Assembly (NCBI GenBank): GCA_030433195.1
Contig: JAUIME010000097.1
Span: 1-11,140, forward strand
Reading direction: 5' to 3'
DNA from: a bacterium
GTDB lineage: Bacteria; Planctomycetota; JACOTG01; JAUIME01
DNA length: 11,140 nt
Both the position numbers and the translations under genes were made by a program. This document shows positions 1 through 7,175 of the stretch, piece after piece. The stretch's first letter is position 1. Every line of letters starts with the position of its first letter. The notes under the pieces are model-generated. The model saw only the letters and a program-made list of their open reading frames with translations. It did no database searches and was not told the DNA's origin.

Positions 1-1596
1 GCCCGTGCCCGCAGCGAGAAAGTCGTCGGTGTAGAGGAAGCGCTCGCCGGTGCGCAGGTTGTCCACCACCGACACCGACCCACCGCTGCCCTCACGAGAC
101 GTCACGAGAACGTGTTCGGGTCCGCGCGAACCGCGGAACACGTGCGAGCTCTCGATGACGGGATCACCCGGACGTGCGGTATAGATCGCGCCGCCGAGCA
201 CGATCGCGGCCATCGCGGTCGCGCCGAGTCCTGTCGGAGATCGCCGAATCGACGTGCGTGCCGAGCCCGCCGCGAGGACGAATCCGACGACGGCGACCCC
301 GACGATCGTTCCCTTCATCCCCGCGAGATCGAGCAGCACGAAGCCGCAGGCGACCGCTCCCAGGGCCGCGCCGAAGTTCTGGATGGCGTAGAGACGTCCG
401 ACCAACGCGTCGGGCCTCGTCGTCGATCGTCCGAGGGCACCGGCCGCCGCCGGCAGGATCATCCCCAACAAGAACGTCGGCGCGAAGACGAACAGGCACG
501 ACGAGGCGAACAGACCGAGCGCGTGTCCGATCGAACCGGACTCGTGCGAGAACCGAAACCGCAGCGTCTCCGGGAGATCGGGAGCCGACAGAAGCGCCGC
601 GAGCGCCGCGACACTCGCCACCGGCCACACGAGACTCGCGACGCGCAACGCGCGTCGGCTCCGCTCACGGTCTCGCGACAACGCCCCGCTCGTGACGCTC
701 CCGGCGAACAATGCGACGAGATGCGTCGCGACGAGCGTCGCGAACGTGAACGTGAATCCCTCGAGGAAGAACGTCAGGATGCGCGTCCACGCGACTTGCA
801 ACGCGAGCGTCGCGAAACCCGCGTAGAAGACGAGAATCGTCAGGTTCGGCGCCGCACCGCCGTCGACGGCGGACGCCTCGGGATCGCGGACAGCCGATTC
901 GTCGAACGGAGTCCGCCGCTCGTTCCCGCCCGAAACGCCACGGCTCGGCCGGACGAGCGCACTCAGCGCGAACACCATCATGTTCAGTCCGGCCGCGATC
1001 CACGACGACTCGCGGATCCCGAACACGCGGATCGTGACGAAGCCCGCGAGCATGGCCCCCGCGGCGGCACCGAACAGATTCGCGCCGCCGAGCCATCCGG
1101 TCCCCCGCCCGACGCGCGCGGGATCGCGCACCCAAGTGGCGACCACCCACGGGAACGTCGCCCCCATCAGGACGGTGGGGATCGCGACGCCGACCACCGC
1201 GATCACGTAGCGCGAGACGTCCCCCGCCACGGCCGCGACCCCGACGGTGTCGAGGACGCCGAGGACGATCGGGAAGGCGACTCCGATCCCCGCGAGAGCA
1301 GCCTGCGCGAGCGCGTAAGCACGCCATGGCGATCGACTCGCGGGAAGCCTGCCCGCCAGCAGGCCGCCGATCGCGAAGCCGATCATGAAGACGGCCAGCA
1401 CCACGCTGACGGCGTGCACCGTGCTTCCGAGGAACGTCGCGAGAACGCGCGACCAGGTCACCTCGTAGATGAGCCCCGCAGCGCCCGACGCCGTGAACAG
1501 CGCTGGAACGAGCCAGCGCTCTCGCGCACCCGAAGGCGGGACGTGGCCGGCGCTGACCGACGCATCGGCCGTCTCGTCTGGACTCGGAGAAGTCAA
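1..1596 (-). CDS. Fused MFS/spermidine-synthase-like membrane protein (N-terminal part, 3' end outside window)
   Basis: Reading the minus strand leftward gives 532 codons without a stop, still open at the window edge, so the C-terminus is missing. After a short polar N-terminus, the segment SGAAGLIYEVTWSRVLATFL (about residues 37-56) begins a series of hydrophobic helices that alternate with short Arg-rich loops; this is the typical opening of the fused MFS/spermidine-synthase-like family. Later helices include the stretches near VLMGATFPWVV and FLLGMILPAAAGALG. The last visible residues (SGGSVSVVDNLRTGERFLY) look like the beta-rich start of the aminopropyltransferase-like domain. Family knowledge suggests an inner-membrane protein with a SAM/polyamine-type domain, but substrate and reaction are unknown. 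No in-frame ATG or GTG exists between the upstream TAG (near 1694) and the conserved region, so I chose TTG at 1596, with GGAAAG about 10 nt upstream. The start is uncertain; the family call is fairly firm. Confidence 0.8.
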   Translation of the reverse strand, partial: MTSPSPDETADASVSAGHVPPSGARERWLVPALFTASGAAGLIYEVTWSRVLATFLGSTVHAVSVVLAVFMIGFAIGGLLAGRLPASRSPWRAYALAQAALAGIGVAFPIVLGVLDTVGVAAVAGDVSRYVIAVVGVAIPTVLMGATFPWVVATWVRDPARVGRGTGWLGGANLFGAAAGAMLAGFVTIRVFGIRESSWIAAGLNMMVFALSALVRPSRGVSGGNERRTPFDESAVRDPEASAVDGGAAPNLTILVFYAGFATLALQVAWTRILTFFLEGFTFTFATLVATHLVALFAGSVTSGALSRDRERSRRALRVASLVWPVASVAALAALLSAPDLPETLRFRFSHESGSIGHALGLFASSCLFVFAPTFLLGMILPAAAGALGRSTTRPDALVGRLYAIQNFGAALGAVACGFVLLDLAGMKGTIVGVAVVGFVLAAGSARTSIRRSPTGLGATAMAAIVLGGAIYTARPGDPVIESSHVFRGSRGPEHVLVTSREGSGGSVSVVDNLRTGERFLYTDDFLAAGTG

Positions 1597-1806
1597 AGTA
1601 CGATCGCTTTCCGGGCGGTAAGCGAAGGGGCAGCTCGCGGATGGAGGCTCGGCACGCCATCGGGACGGACCCGATCCACGAAGAACCGGCCCCTACCGTC
1701 CCATCGTGGCAGGATCCGCTTGGGCGTGCCGGCGACCACGCCCGAGCGGTCGGATCGGCATCGGGAGCGTCCGGTCAGGTCGCGACTGGGGGAAAGCCGC
1801 GCCGTC
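1597..1806. other. Gap between hup and the membrane-protein gene, with one inverted repeat
   Basis: This 210-bp stretch separates two leftward genes. It contains a 7-bp inverted repeat, GGGCGTG (1722-1728) and CACGCCC (1737-1743), with an 8-nt spacer. No T-run follows on the minus strand, so it does not look like an intrinsic terminator. I see no convincing promoter for the downstream gene, so read-through from the strong hup promoter is possible. No small gene is recognisable. Confidence 0.4.
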
Positions 1807-2178
1807 TCAGACCGAGCTGGATCCGCCGAAACCCTGGGGGCCATTGTCGTTCGACCCGCTCGGCGTACCGGAAGAATCGTCCCCGTCGGAATCGCTACCG
1901 CCCACGACTTCCTTCATCTTGCGGCCCGGCTTGAAGTGGACCACCTTCTTCGCGGGTACGTAGACGCTGTCCCCGGTTTGCGGGTTTCGCGCCTTGCGCG
2001 CCGCGCGTTCCTTCAACTCGAACACACCGAACTCTCGGAACTCCAGGCGGTTGCCACGCTCCAACTCACGCACGATCTCGTCGATGAAGCTTTGGATGAT
2101 CTGCTTGGTGACGACCTTCTTTTGTCCGATGCGCTCCGAGATCCGATAGACGAGATCTTGCTTCGTGATCGTAGCCAC
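1807..2178 (-). CDS. HU/IHF-family DNA-binding protein with low-complexity C-terminal tail
   Basis: A 123-residue nucleoid protein. The first ~92 residues follow the HU/IHF fold: N-terminal helices (TKQDLVYRISERIGQKK), the dimer core with EFREFGVFELKERAARKAR, and the DNA-inserting beta-arm with the conserved RNP (residues 64-66, in RNPQTG), then VPAKKVVHFKPGRKMKEVV. As a dimer it should bend DNA and compact the nucleoid, or assist promoter and recombination complexes. Residues 94-123 are an extra Ser/Gly/Asp-rich tail not found in minimal ~90-residue HU proteins. I chose the GTG at 2178 because homology starts there (ATITKQDLV) and AAGGGGGAG lies just upstream. An in-frame GTG at 2283 would add 35 residues with no HU similarity and a weak ribosome site. 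HU versus IHF subunit cannot be decided from sequence alone. Confidence 0.92.
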   Translation of the reverse strand: MATITKQDLVYRISERIGQKKVVTKQIIQSFIDEIVRELERGNRLEFREFGVFELKERAARKARNPQTGDSVYVPAKKVVHFKPGRKMKEVVGGSDSDGDDSSGTPSGSNDNGPQGFGGSSSV

Positions 2179-2322
2179 GTCTCCCCCTTCTCTTTGCTGA
2201 ACGCCATGACGGCAGTCCGACTCACAGCGGCAGATTCCCGTTCCGCGCCCTCTCGAAACGAGAAGTCCGCGGTGCTCGCGCACCGTTCTCGCCTCGCCGG
2301 TCGTCGGCGCAAAACAGCGGCG

Positions 2323-2350
2323 ATTATAGCCCCCGCACCGATCCTGTCAA
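2323..2350 (-). promoter_or_regulatory. Perfect-hexamer sigma-70-type promoter for the HU gene
   Basis: On the minus strand TTGACA (2350-2345) and TATAAT (2328-2323) are separated by 16 bp. Both hexamers match the consensus exactly, which is unlikely by chance in DNA this GC-rich. The predicted start near 2316 leaves a leader of about 138 nt before the GTG at 2178. Upstream of the -35, bases 2361-2390 form an A/T-rich patch that could act as an UP element. Confidence 0.88.
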
Positions 2351-2788
2351 ACCCCACTCGCCGTATTTTCTTAGACTTCATCGATTTGCAAGGCCCGACC
2401 CCGTCGGGTCGCCGGCTCGGAAACGGAGCTGCCGAGCCGCGCGACCGCGGTCATGCCCCACCTGTCGGGCAACCTTCCACCGCCGCTCGCGAGGACTCGA
2501 ATCGGCCGACGCCTCGACGCCCGCCCCCTCTTGGATGCCGGGCTCGCCGATTTCGTTCTCGTCCACCCTCCCGATCGACCCGGCCCGTCCCTCGAGATCG
2601 GGTTCGAAGAGGTCGCGTTCGAGGGAACGTCGACGGCGGCTGCGGGTTCGACCTTCGTTCGGGCCTCCGCGACGCGGATCGAAAACCGCCCCTCGCAATG
2701 CGGACGTCGCTTTCGTCGCCCCGAAAAAGCCGGGAAGGAGTCCGCCGAGTCGCCGTCTAAGGCCCCGACGCGGGATTCTCGGGCGTCG
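2351..2788. other. Gene-free divergent intergenic region with clustered inverted repeats
   Basis: No gene is supported in this 438-bp stretch. It starts with an A/T-rich patch beside the hup promoter. Two adjacent inverted repeats follow: CGACCC (2396-2401) with GGGTCG (2406-2411), loop 4; and CGGCTCGG (2413-2420) with CCGAGCCG (2432-2439), loop 11. Next comes a perfect 10-bp palindrome, GACCGCGGTC (2443-2452). No T-runs follow, so terminators are unlikely; they could be operator sites or RNA structure. The rightward frame continuous with gspD is open from about 2372 and moderately G/C-biased at third positions, but its product has no recognisable domain or start signal and precedes a clear signal peptide. 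I treat it as non-coding with moderate certainty. Confidence 0.5.
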
Positions 2789-2817
2789 TTGACCCTTAAA
2801 TCTTTCGTTGATAGCCT
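2789..2817 (+). promoter_or_regulatory. Candidate promoter of the gsp operon
   Basis: TTGACC (2789-2794), 5 of 6 to the -35 consensus, lies 17 bp before TAGCCT (2812-2817), a weak -10. An alternative pairing is TTAAAT (2796-2801) with TATGCT (2820-2825), 18-bp spacing. Both fall in a local A/T-rich island (about 2791-2831) that stands out from the GC-rich surroundings. A start near 2824-2832 would leave a leader of about 155-165 nt before gspD. The site is plausible, but the exact -10 is unresolved. Confidence 0.45.
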
Positions 2818-2940
2818 CCTATGCTTTTTTGCACGACCCGAAACGACCGAAAGACCACCCGCGGCGAGCCCGCAGGATGAACGTCGTGGTCAGGGCGGTA
2901 CCCCGAACCTGCTTGCATCCTTGCTCACTGCCTCGCTCGT

Positions 2941-2957
2941 CGGGCCGAGTCGGCCCG
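2941..2957 (+). other. Hairpin in the gspD leader just upstream of the ribosome site
   Basis: CGGGCC (2941-2946) pairs with GGCCCG (2952-2957) around a 5-nt loop. It ends 13 nt before the AAAGGAG ribosome site (2971-2977). It could affect access of ribosomes or leader stability, but it is short and may be chance in GC-rich DNA. Confidence 0.35.
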
Positions 2958-2986
2958 CGGCGCGTCCCCGAAAGGAGCCTCAATCG

Positions 2987-5338
2987 ATGAAGTCGGCGCA
3001 CTTCGAGTGGATTCTCGTTCTCGCGATCGCGATGGCGGGATTCGCGGCCACGACAGACGCCCGGGCGCAGGCCCCCGCCGCGGAAGGTTCCGCGGACGCA
3101 CCGGCCGAAATGGATCCCGAAGAGATCATCCCGATCGCGATCCAGCAGGACGGGATCCCGCTCAAGGACTTCCTCGATCACGCGAGTCAGATGACGGGTA
3201 AGGTCTTCGTCATCGGCCCGAAGGCCGCGGCGGTGCTCGCGGGCGGTCGTTCGAAGGCCGTGCAGATCACCAACACCATCCGCGTGAAGCGGAAGAACTA
3301 CTTCGAGACGTTCAAGTCGATCCTCATCGCGAACGATCTCCTGCTCTTCCCGATCGGGCCTCCCGACGCGAACCTCTTCCTCGTCGAAGATCTCAGCAAC
3401 AACGCGAGTCGGGGCACGGCGAAGACCAAAGCGCGCTTCGTCGAATACGACGAGCTCATGAGCGAACCCGAGTGGCAGTACCGCACCGAGATCATCTCGA
3501 CGGTCATCAACTTCAAGCACATGGACGCGAGCCGCGCGAAGACCGATCTGCAGCAGATCGTCAACACGCGCGAAGCCGGCGCCATCACCACGATCCCGGC
3601 CGTGAACTCGATGATCGTCACCGAGTTCGCGCCGACCGTCTACCACGTCGCGCGCATGCTCAACATCATGGACCAGCAGGAGGCGCGCTTCGAGCTCATC
3701 TTCGAGAAGATCCGGCTCGAGTTCGCCGATCCCGAAGAGCTCCAACCGATCCTCGCCGACCTGCTCGACGCGGAAGACGGCGGTGACTTGTTCGGGGCCG
3801 GCGGCAACCGCGCGCAACGAGGCGCGCAGGCCGGCTCCGAGAACAAGGCGCCCCCCGCCAAGATCATTCCCGACCCGCGTACCGCATCGCTGATCGTCTA
3901 CGCGGTCGAAGACGATCTCGAGAAGATCCGAGACCTCGTCGCGAAGCTCGACGAAGAGGTCAAGGAAGTCGTTCCCGACATCTACCGCTATCAGTTGAAG
4001 CACGCGGTCGCCGAAGACGTCGCGGAGACGCTCAACGAAGTCGTCGAGGCGTCGAGCGGCAGTCGTCGTTTGTCGTCCCGTCAGACGGCCGGGAACCGCA
4101 GCCAACAAGCGACGTCGGGCTTCCAAGAGCAAGAGATCATCATCGTCCCCGAGACGCACACGAACTCGCTCCTCATCCGCGCGTCGGGAACGCAGTACGC
4201 GTGGTTGAGCAAGTTGCTCGAAGACATCGACCAGCGCTTGCCGCAGGTGCTCATCGAGGCCGCGATCGTCGAGCTCGCCGAAGACTTCAACGACACGTTC
4301 GGCGTCGAGCTCGGTTACCTCGACCTCGCCGACGATCCCAACGCCGACATCTCGCGTGGCTTCGGCTTCACGGGTTTCGGTCTCACGGACTTCATCGACC
4401 AGGACGGCGACGGCATCCCCGAGCTGCGACTGCCCTCGCTCGACGCGCTGTCGTCGGGCGGCTTCACGGGCGGGATCTTCCGCATCCCCGGATTCCAGGT
4501 GCCGTTCATCTTGAACATGCTCTCGGTGCCGTCGGTGCTCACGAACGACAACGGCTCGGCGACGATCACGGTCAGTGAGTCGCAGACCACGACGACGTCG
4601 AGCCTTTCGGGCGGTGGCGTGTCGCAGGGTGGCTTCGGGGGCTTCGAAGAAGCGCCGCTGACACTGTCCATCTCGCCGCACATCTCCGCCGACGACTACC
4701 TGCGCCTCGACATCGAGCTGCTGGTCGAGAACTTCACCGGAACGCAGCAGAACATCGGCGGCCAGGTCATCCCGGCGCCGAAGACGACGCGCGAAGTGGT
4801 GGCGTCGGTCACGGTTCCGAACAACGCGACCGTGGTGCTCGGCGGCTTGACGCAGAACCAGGTGACGGAAGACCGCTCGAAGGTGCCCTTCTTCGGCGAC
4901 CTGCCGCTCATCGGCTTCCTGTTCCGCCAGACGAGCACCACCGAGCGCAAGACGACGCTCTACCTGTTCATCACGCCGCACATCCTGCAAGACCCGACGT
5001 TCGAAGACCTGTACGACATCACGTACATGCGCGAGCTCGAGGTGCAGGCTCTCATGGGCGACAGCGTGAAGCTGTTCGACAAGAACTTCGAAGAGAATCA
5101 TCGCCGACGCACCGAAGCGGCGAAAGCCGGTGCGGCGCTCGACACGACGACGATGCCCGAGCCGATCGACCCGCTCGACATCCCGCGCTACCGCAGTCCG
5201 ACCGAGCGCCCGACCGAGATGACTCCGGTTCCCGAGTCGCTCGAGCCGATCGAAGAAGAGGACAGGATCGACATCGACAGCGAGGACCCCGACGAGAGCG
5301 ATGGCGCTTCGGAGGACGACATGTCCGGCGGCCAGTGA
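2987..5338 (+). CDS. gspD: Type II secretion outer-membrane secretin GspD
   Basis: A 783-residue secretin, longer than typical GspD (about 650). The start has AAAGGAG nine nt upstream and begins a clear Sec signal peptide (MKSAHFEW, hydrophobic core, cleavage probably after ARA, residue 27). Domains in order: N0-like (about 47-137), N1 (168-230), N2 (235-326, with a Gly/Ala-rich insertion at 262-290), N3 (330-418, with a Ser/Arg/Gln-rich loop at 355-382), then the secretin core (418-667). The core shows LPQVLIEAAIVEL, LSVPSVLTNDNGSATITV, VPNNATVVLGGL and VPFFGDLPLIGFLF, ending FITPHIL. As a ring-shaped multimer it forms the outer-membrane exit channel, with N-domains facing the periplasmic machinery. 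Residues 668-783 form a C-terminal extension ending in a highly acidic tail. A DQDGDGIPE loop (471-479) resembles a calcium site. No gspC lies upstream. Function is secure. Confidence 0.97.
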   Translation: MKSAHFEWILVLAIAMAGFAATTDARAQAPAAEGSADAPAEMDPEEIIPIAIQQDGIPLKDFLDHASQMTGKVFVIGPKAAAVLAGGRSKAVQITNTIRVKRKNYFETFKSILIANDLLLFPIGPPDANLFLVEDLSNNASRGTAKTKARFVEYDELMSEPEWQYRTEIISTVINFKHMDASRAKTDLQQIVNTREAGAITTIPAVNSMIVTEFAPTVYHVARMLNIMDQQEARFELIFEKIRLEFADPEELQPILADLLDAEDGGDLFGAGGNRAQRGAQAGSENKAPPAKIIPDPRTASLIVYAVEDDLEKIRDLVAKLDEEVKEVVPDIYRYQLKHAVAEDVAETLNEVVEASSGSRRLSSRQTAGNRSQQATSGFQEQEIIIVPETHTNSLLIRASGTQYAWLSKLLEDIDQRLPQVLIEAAIVELAEDFNDTFGVELGYLDLADDPNADISRGFGFTGFGLTDFIDQDGDGIPELRLPSLDALSSGGFTGGIFRIPGFQVPFILNMLSVPSVLTNDNGSATITVSESQTTTTSSLSGGGVSQGGFGGFEEAPLTLSISPHISADDYLRLDIELLVENFTGTQQNIGGQVIPAPKTTREVVASVTVPNNATVVLGGLTQNQVTEDRSKVPFFGDLPLIGFLFRQTSTTERKTTLYLFITPHILQDPTFEDLYDITYMRELEVQALMGDSVKLFDKNFEENHRRRTEAAKAGAALDTTTMPEPIDPLDIPRYRSPTERPTEMTPVPESLEPIEEEDRIDIDSEDPDESDGASEDDMSGGQ

Positions 5339-5352
5339 TCGGCGACGATCGA

Positions 5353-5380
5353 TCGGTCATCGACCCGAGTCGATGACCGA
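5353..5380. other. 12-bp perfect inverted repeat between gspD and gspE
   Basis: Bases 5353-5364 pair perfectly with 5369-5380 around a CCGA tetraloop, 14 nt after the gspD stop codon. No T-run follows, so it is not a classical intrinsic terminator. As RNA it would be a very stable stem-loop in the 115-nt D/E gap. It could protect the 3' end of a gspD message, mark an RNA processing site, or attenuate read-through. Being a perfect palindrome, it could also be a protein-binding site. Confidence 0.7.
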
Positions 5381-5453
5381 CGACGGCGACGGACCGCCCG
5401 GCGCGACGACGCGCCGCTGAAGGACGCAACGAACCACAAGGAGCACGACACCC

Positions 5454-7163
5454 GTGAGGGACAAGATCCTCAAGGCACTGATCGCTTCGGGCAAGATCGA
5501 CGAGCGCCAGCTCGAAGAGTGCGTCAAGCTCGAAGCCGAGACGGGGCAAACGCTCGACCAAGTGCTCACGAAGAAGCAGTACCTCACCGAAGAAGAGGTG
5601 CTCCGCATCTTCTCCGAGATCTTCGGGATGGCGTTCGTCGACAAGCTCGAGGGCATTCGCGTTCCGCCCGAGTACATCAACACCGTACCCGTGCAGTTCT
5701 CGCGTAACCACAACCTCGTCGCGTTCGAGCGTGACAACGGAACGTTCCGCGTCGCGACGTGCTCGCCCTTCGACCTCTATCCGATGGACGACCTCTCGAG
5801 CCTCATCGGCGCCGAGGTCGAGCCGGTACTCGCGCCGAAGTCCGAGATCACGTCGCTCATCAATCGCGCGTACAAGGCCAAGTCCGACGTCGTCGACGAG
5901 GCGCTCGGCGGACTCGACGAAGCCGACATCGTCGGCCTCTCGAAGGAGATCGAGGAGTCCGACGACCTCCTCGACATGGCCAACAAGGCGCCGATCATCA
6001 AGCTCGTGAACATGATCTTGTTCCAAGCTTTGAAGATGCGCGCGAGTGACATCCACATCCAGCCGCTCGAAGACGGCGTCCAGATCCGCTACCGAATCGA
6101 CGGCATCCTCTACGACATGGAGACGTGTCCCAAGCGCGTGCAAGAGGCGATCATCTCGCGTATCAAGGTCATGGGCAAGATGGACATCGCCGAGCGCCGC
6201 CTGCCGCAGGACGGTCGTTCGACGATCCGGCTCGGCGGCTCCGAGGTCGACTTGCGTATCTCGTCGGTGCCGACGAACCACGGCGAGCGCCTCGTGCTGC
6301 GTATCCTCGACAAGTCGGCGCGACTGTACGAGCTCGAGGACATCGGCCTCAACGAGAAGAACCTCGAGATCCTGCATCGCTACATCTACTACCCCAACGG
6401 CATCATCTTCGTCACGGGACCGACCGGTTCCGGGAAGACGACGACGCTGTACGGTGTGCTGAACCGCATCAACTCGGCCGAGAAGAACATCATCACGATC
6501 GAGGACCCGATCGAGTACCACCTCGACACGATCAGCCAGATCCAGGTCGCGTCGAAGAAGGGTCTCACGTTCGCGGCCGGGCTGCGCTCCTTGCTCCGCC
6601 AAGACCCCGACGTCATGATGGTCGGCGAGATCCGCGATACCGAGACCGCGCGTATCGCGATTCAAGCCGCGCTCACGGGTCACTTGGTGTTCTCGACGCT
6701 TCACACCAACGACGCGTCGGGCGCCGTCACTCGTATGCTCGACATCGGCATCGAACCGTATCTCGTGTCGTCGTCGATCGTGCTCGTGATCGCGCAGCGC
6801 CTCGTGCGTCTGATCTGTCCGCAGTGCAAGGAAGAGATGAAGCCGAACGCGAACGACGTGCAGAAGCTGAGCGAGGTCGGCATCTCGCCCGATCAGCTCC
6901 AGAACGGCACGATCGCGCGCGGACGCGGATGCGACAACTGCTACAACACGGGCTTCGTGGAACGAACGGGGATCTACGAGATGCTCCCGGTCGACGACAC
7001 GACGCGCCGCCAGATCATGGCGCGCGAAGGCTCGACGACCATCAAGAAGAGCGCGGTCGAGCGTGGGTACACGACACTGCGCATGGACGGCGTCGAGAAG
7101 ATCCTCAACAAGACGACGACCGTCGACGAAGTCCTCAAGGTCACGCAGACGGACATCTTCTAG
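5454..7163 (+). CDS. gspE: Type II secretion assembly ATPase GspE
   Basis: A 569-residue cytoplasmic hexameric ATPase that powers pseudopilus assembly. The N-terminal region (about 1-140) resembles a T2SSE_N/MshEN domain. The ATPase domain shows Walker A GPTGSGKTT (322-330), an Asp box IITIEDPIEY (346-355), Walker B around RQDPDVMMVGEIRD (382-395) and a His box TGHLVFSTLHTND (408-420). Four cysteines, CPQC (455-458) and CDNC (493-496), form the C-terminal zinc-binding site typical of GspE/PilB proteins. The GTG start is supported by AAGGAG ten nt upstream and by full-length alignment with the family. It probably contacts GspF, encoded 12 bp downstream, and GspL, whose gene is not present here. 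A PilB-type pilus ATPase is the main alternative, but the gspD/G-J neighbours favour T2SS. Confidence 0.97.
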   Translation: MRDKILKALIASGKIDERQLEECVKLEAETGQTLDQVLTKKQYLTEEEVLRIFSEIFGMAFVDKLEGIRVPPEYINTVPVQFSRNHNLVAFERDNGTFRVATCSPFDLYPMDDLSSLIGAEVEPVLAPKSEITSLINRAYKAKSDVVDEALGGLDEADIVGLSKEIEESDDLLDMANKAPIIKLVNMILFQALKMRASDIHIQPLEDGVQIRYRIDGILYDMETCPKRVQEAIISRIKVMGKMDIAERRLPQDGRSTIRLGGSEVDLRISSVPTNHGERLVLRILDKSARLYELEDIGLNEKNLEILHRYIYYPNGIIFVTGPTGSGKTTTLYGVLNRINSAEKNIITIEDPIEYHLDTISQIQVASKKGLTFAAGLRSLLRQDPDVMMVGEIRDTETARIAIQAALTGHLVFSTLHTNDASGAVTRMLDIGIEPYLVSSSIVLVIAQRLVRLICPQCKEEMKPNANDVQKLSEVGISPDQLQNGTIARGRGCDNCYNTGFVERTGIYEMLPVDDTTRRQIMAREGSTTIKKSAVERGYTTLRMDGVEKILNKTTTVDEVLKVTQTDIF

Positions 7164-7175
7164 CGAGCTCCTTCT

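Noticed and set aside
665..1660. 331-codon minus-strand frame starting MACRASIREL
   Set aside because: It is out of frame with the membrane-protein reading, which gives clear hydrophobic helices and family motifs. This frame yields Arg/Gly-rich sequence without helices.
1722..1743. Terminator for hup
   Set aside because: There is a 7-bp stem but no T-run on the minus strand, so an intrinsic terminator cannot be claimed.
2378..2698. 106-codon minus-strand frame in the intergenic region
   Set aside because: It is Arg-rich, has no recognisable motif and no ribosome site that I could see, and overlaps the hup UP-element region.
112..2760. 882-codon open frame on the plus strand
   Set aside because: It runs antisense across the membrane-protein gene and the whole hup gene, and is extremely Arg-rich with no domain. 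It is a GC-driven shadow of two well-supported minus-strand genes.
2825..2830. Six-T run as a terminator
   Set aside because: No stem precedes it; it belongs to the A/T-rich promoter island.
2453..2986. In-frame 178-codon upstream extension of gspD
   Set aside because: The ATG at 2987 has a good ribosome site and begins a textbook signal peptide; the extension would place that peptide internally. The upstream promoter-like island also lies inside the extension.
2819..5101. 760-codon minus-strand frame
   Set aside because: It is antisense to gspD; its composition is that of a complement of biased codons (Arg, Asp, Val, Glu rich) with no fold.
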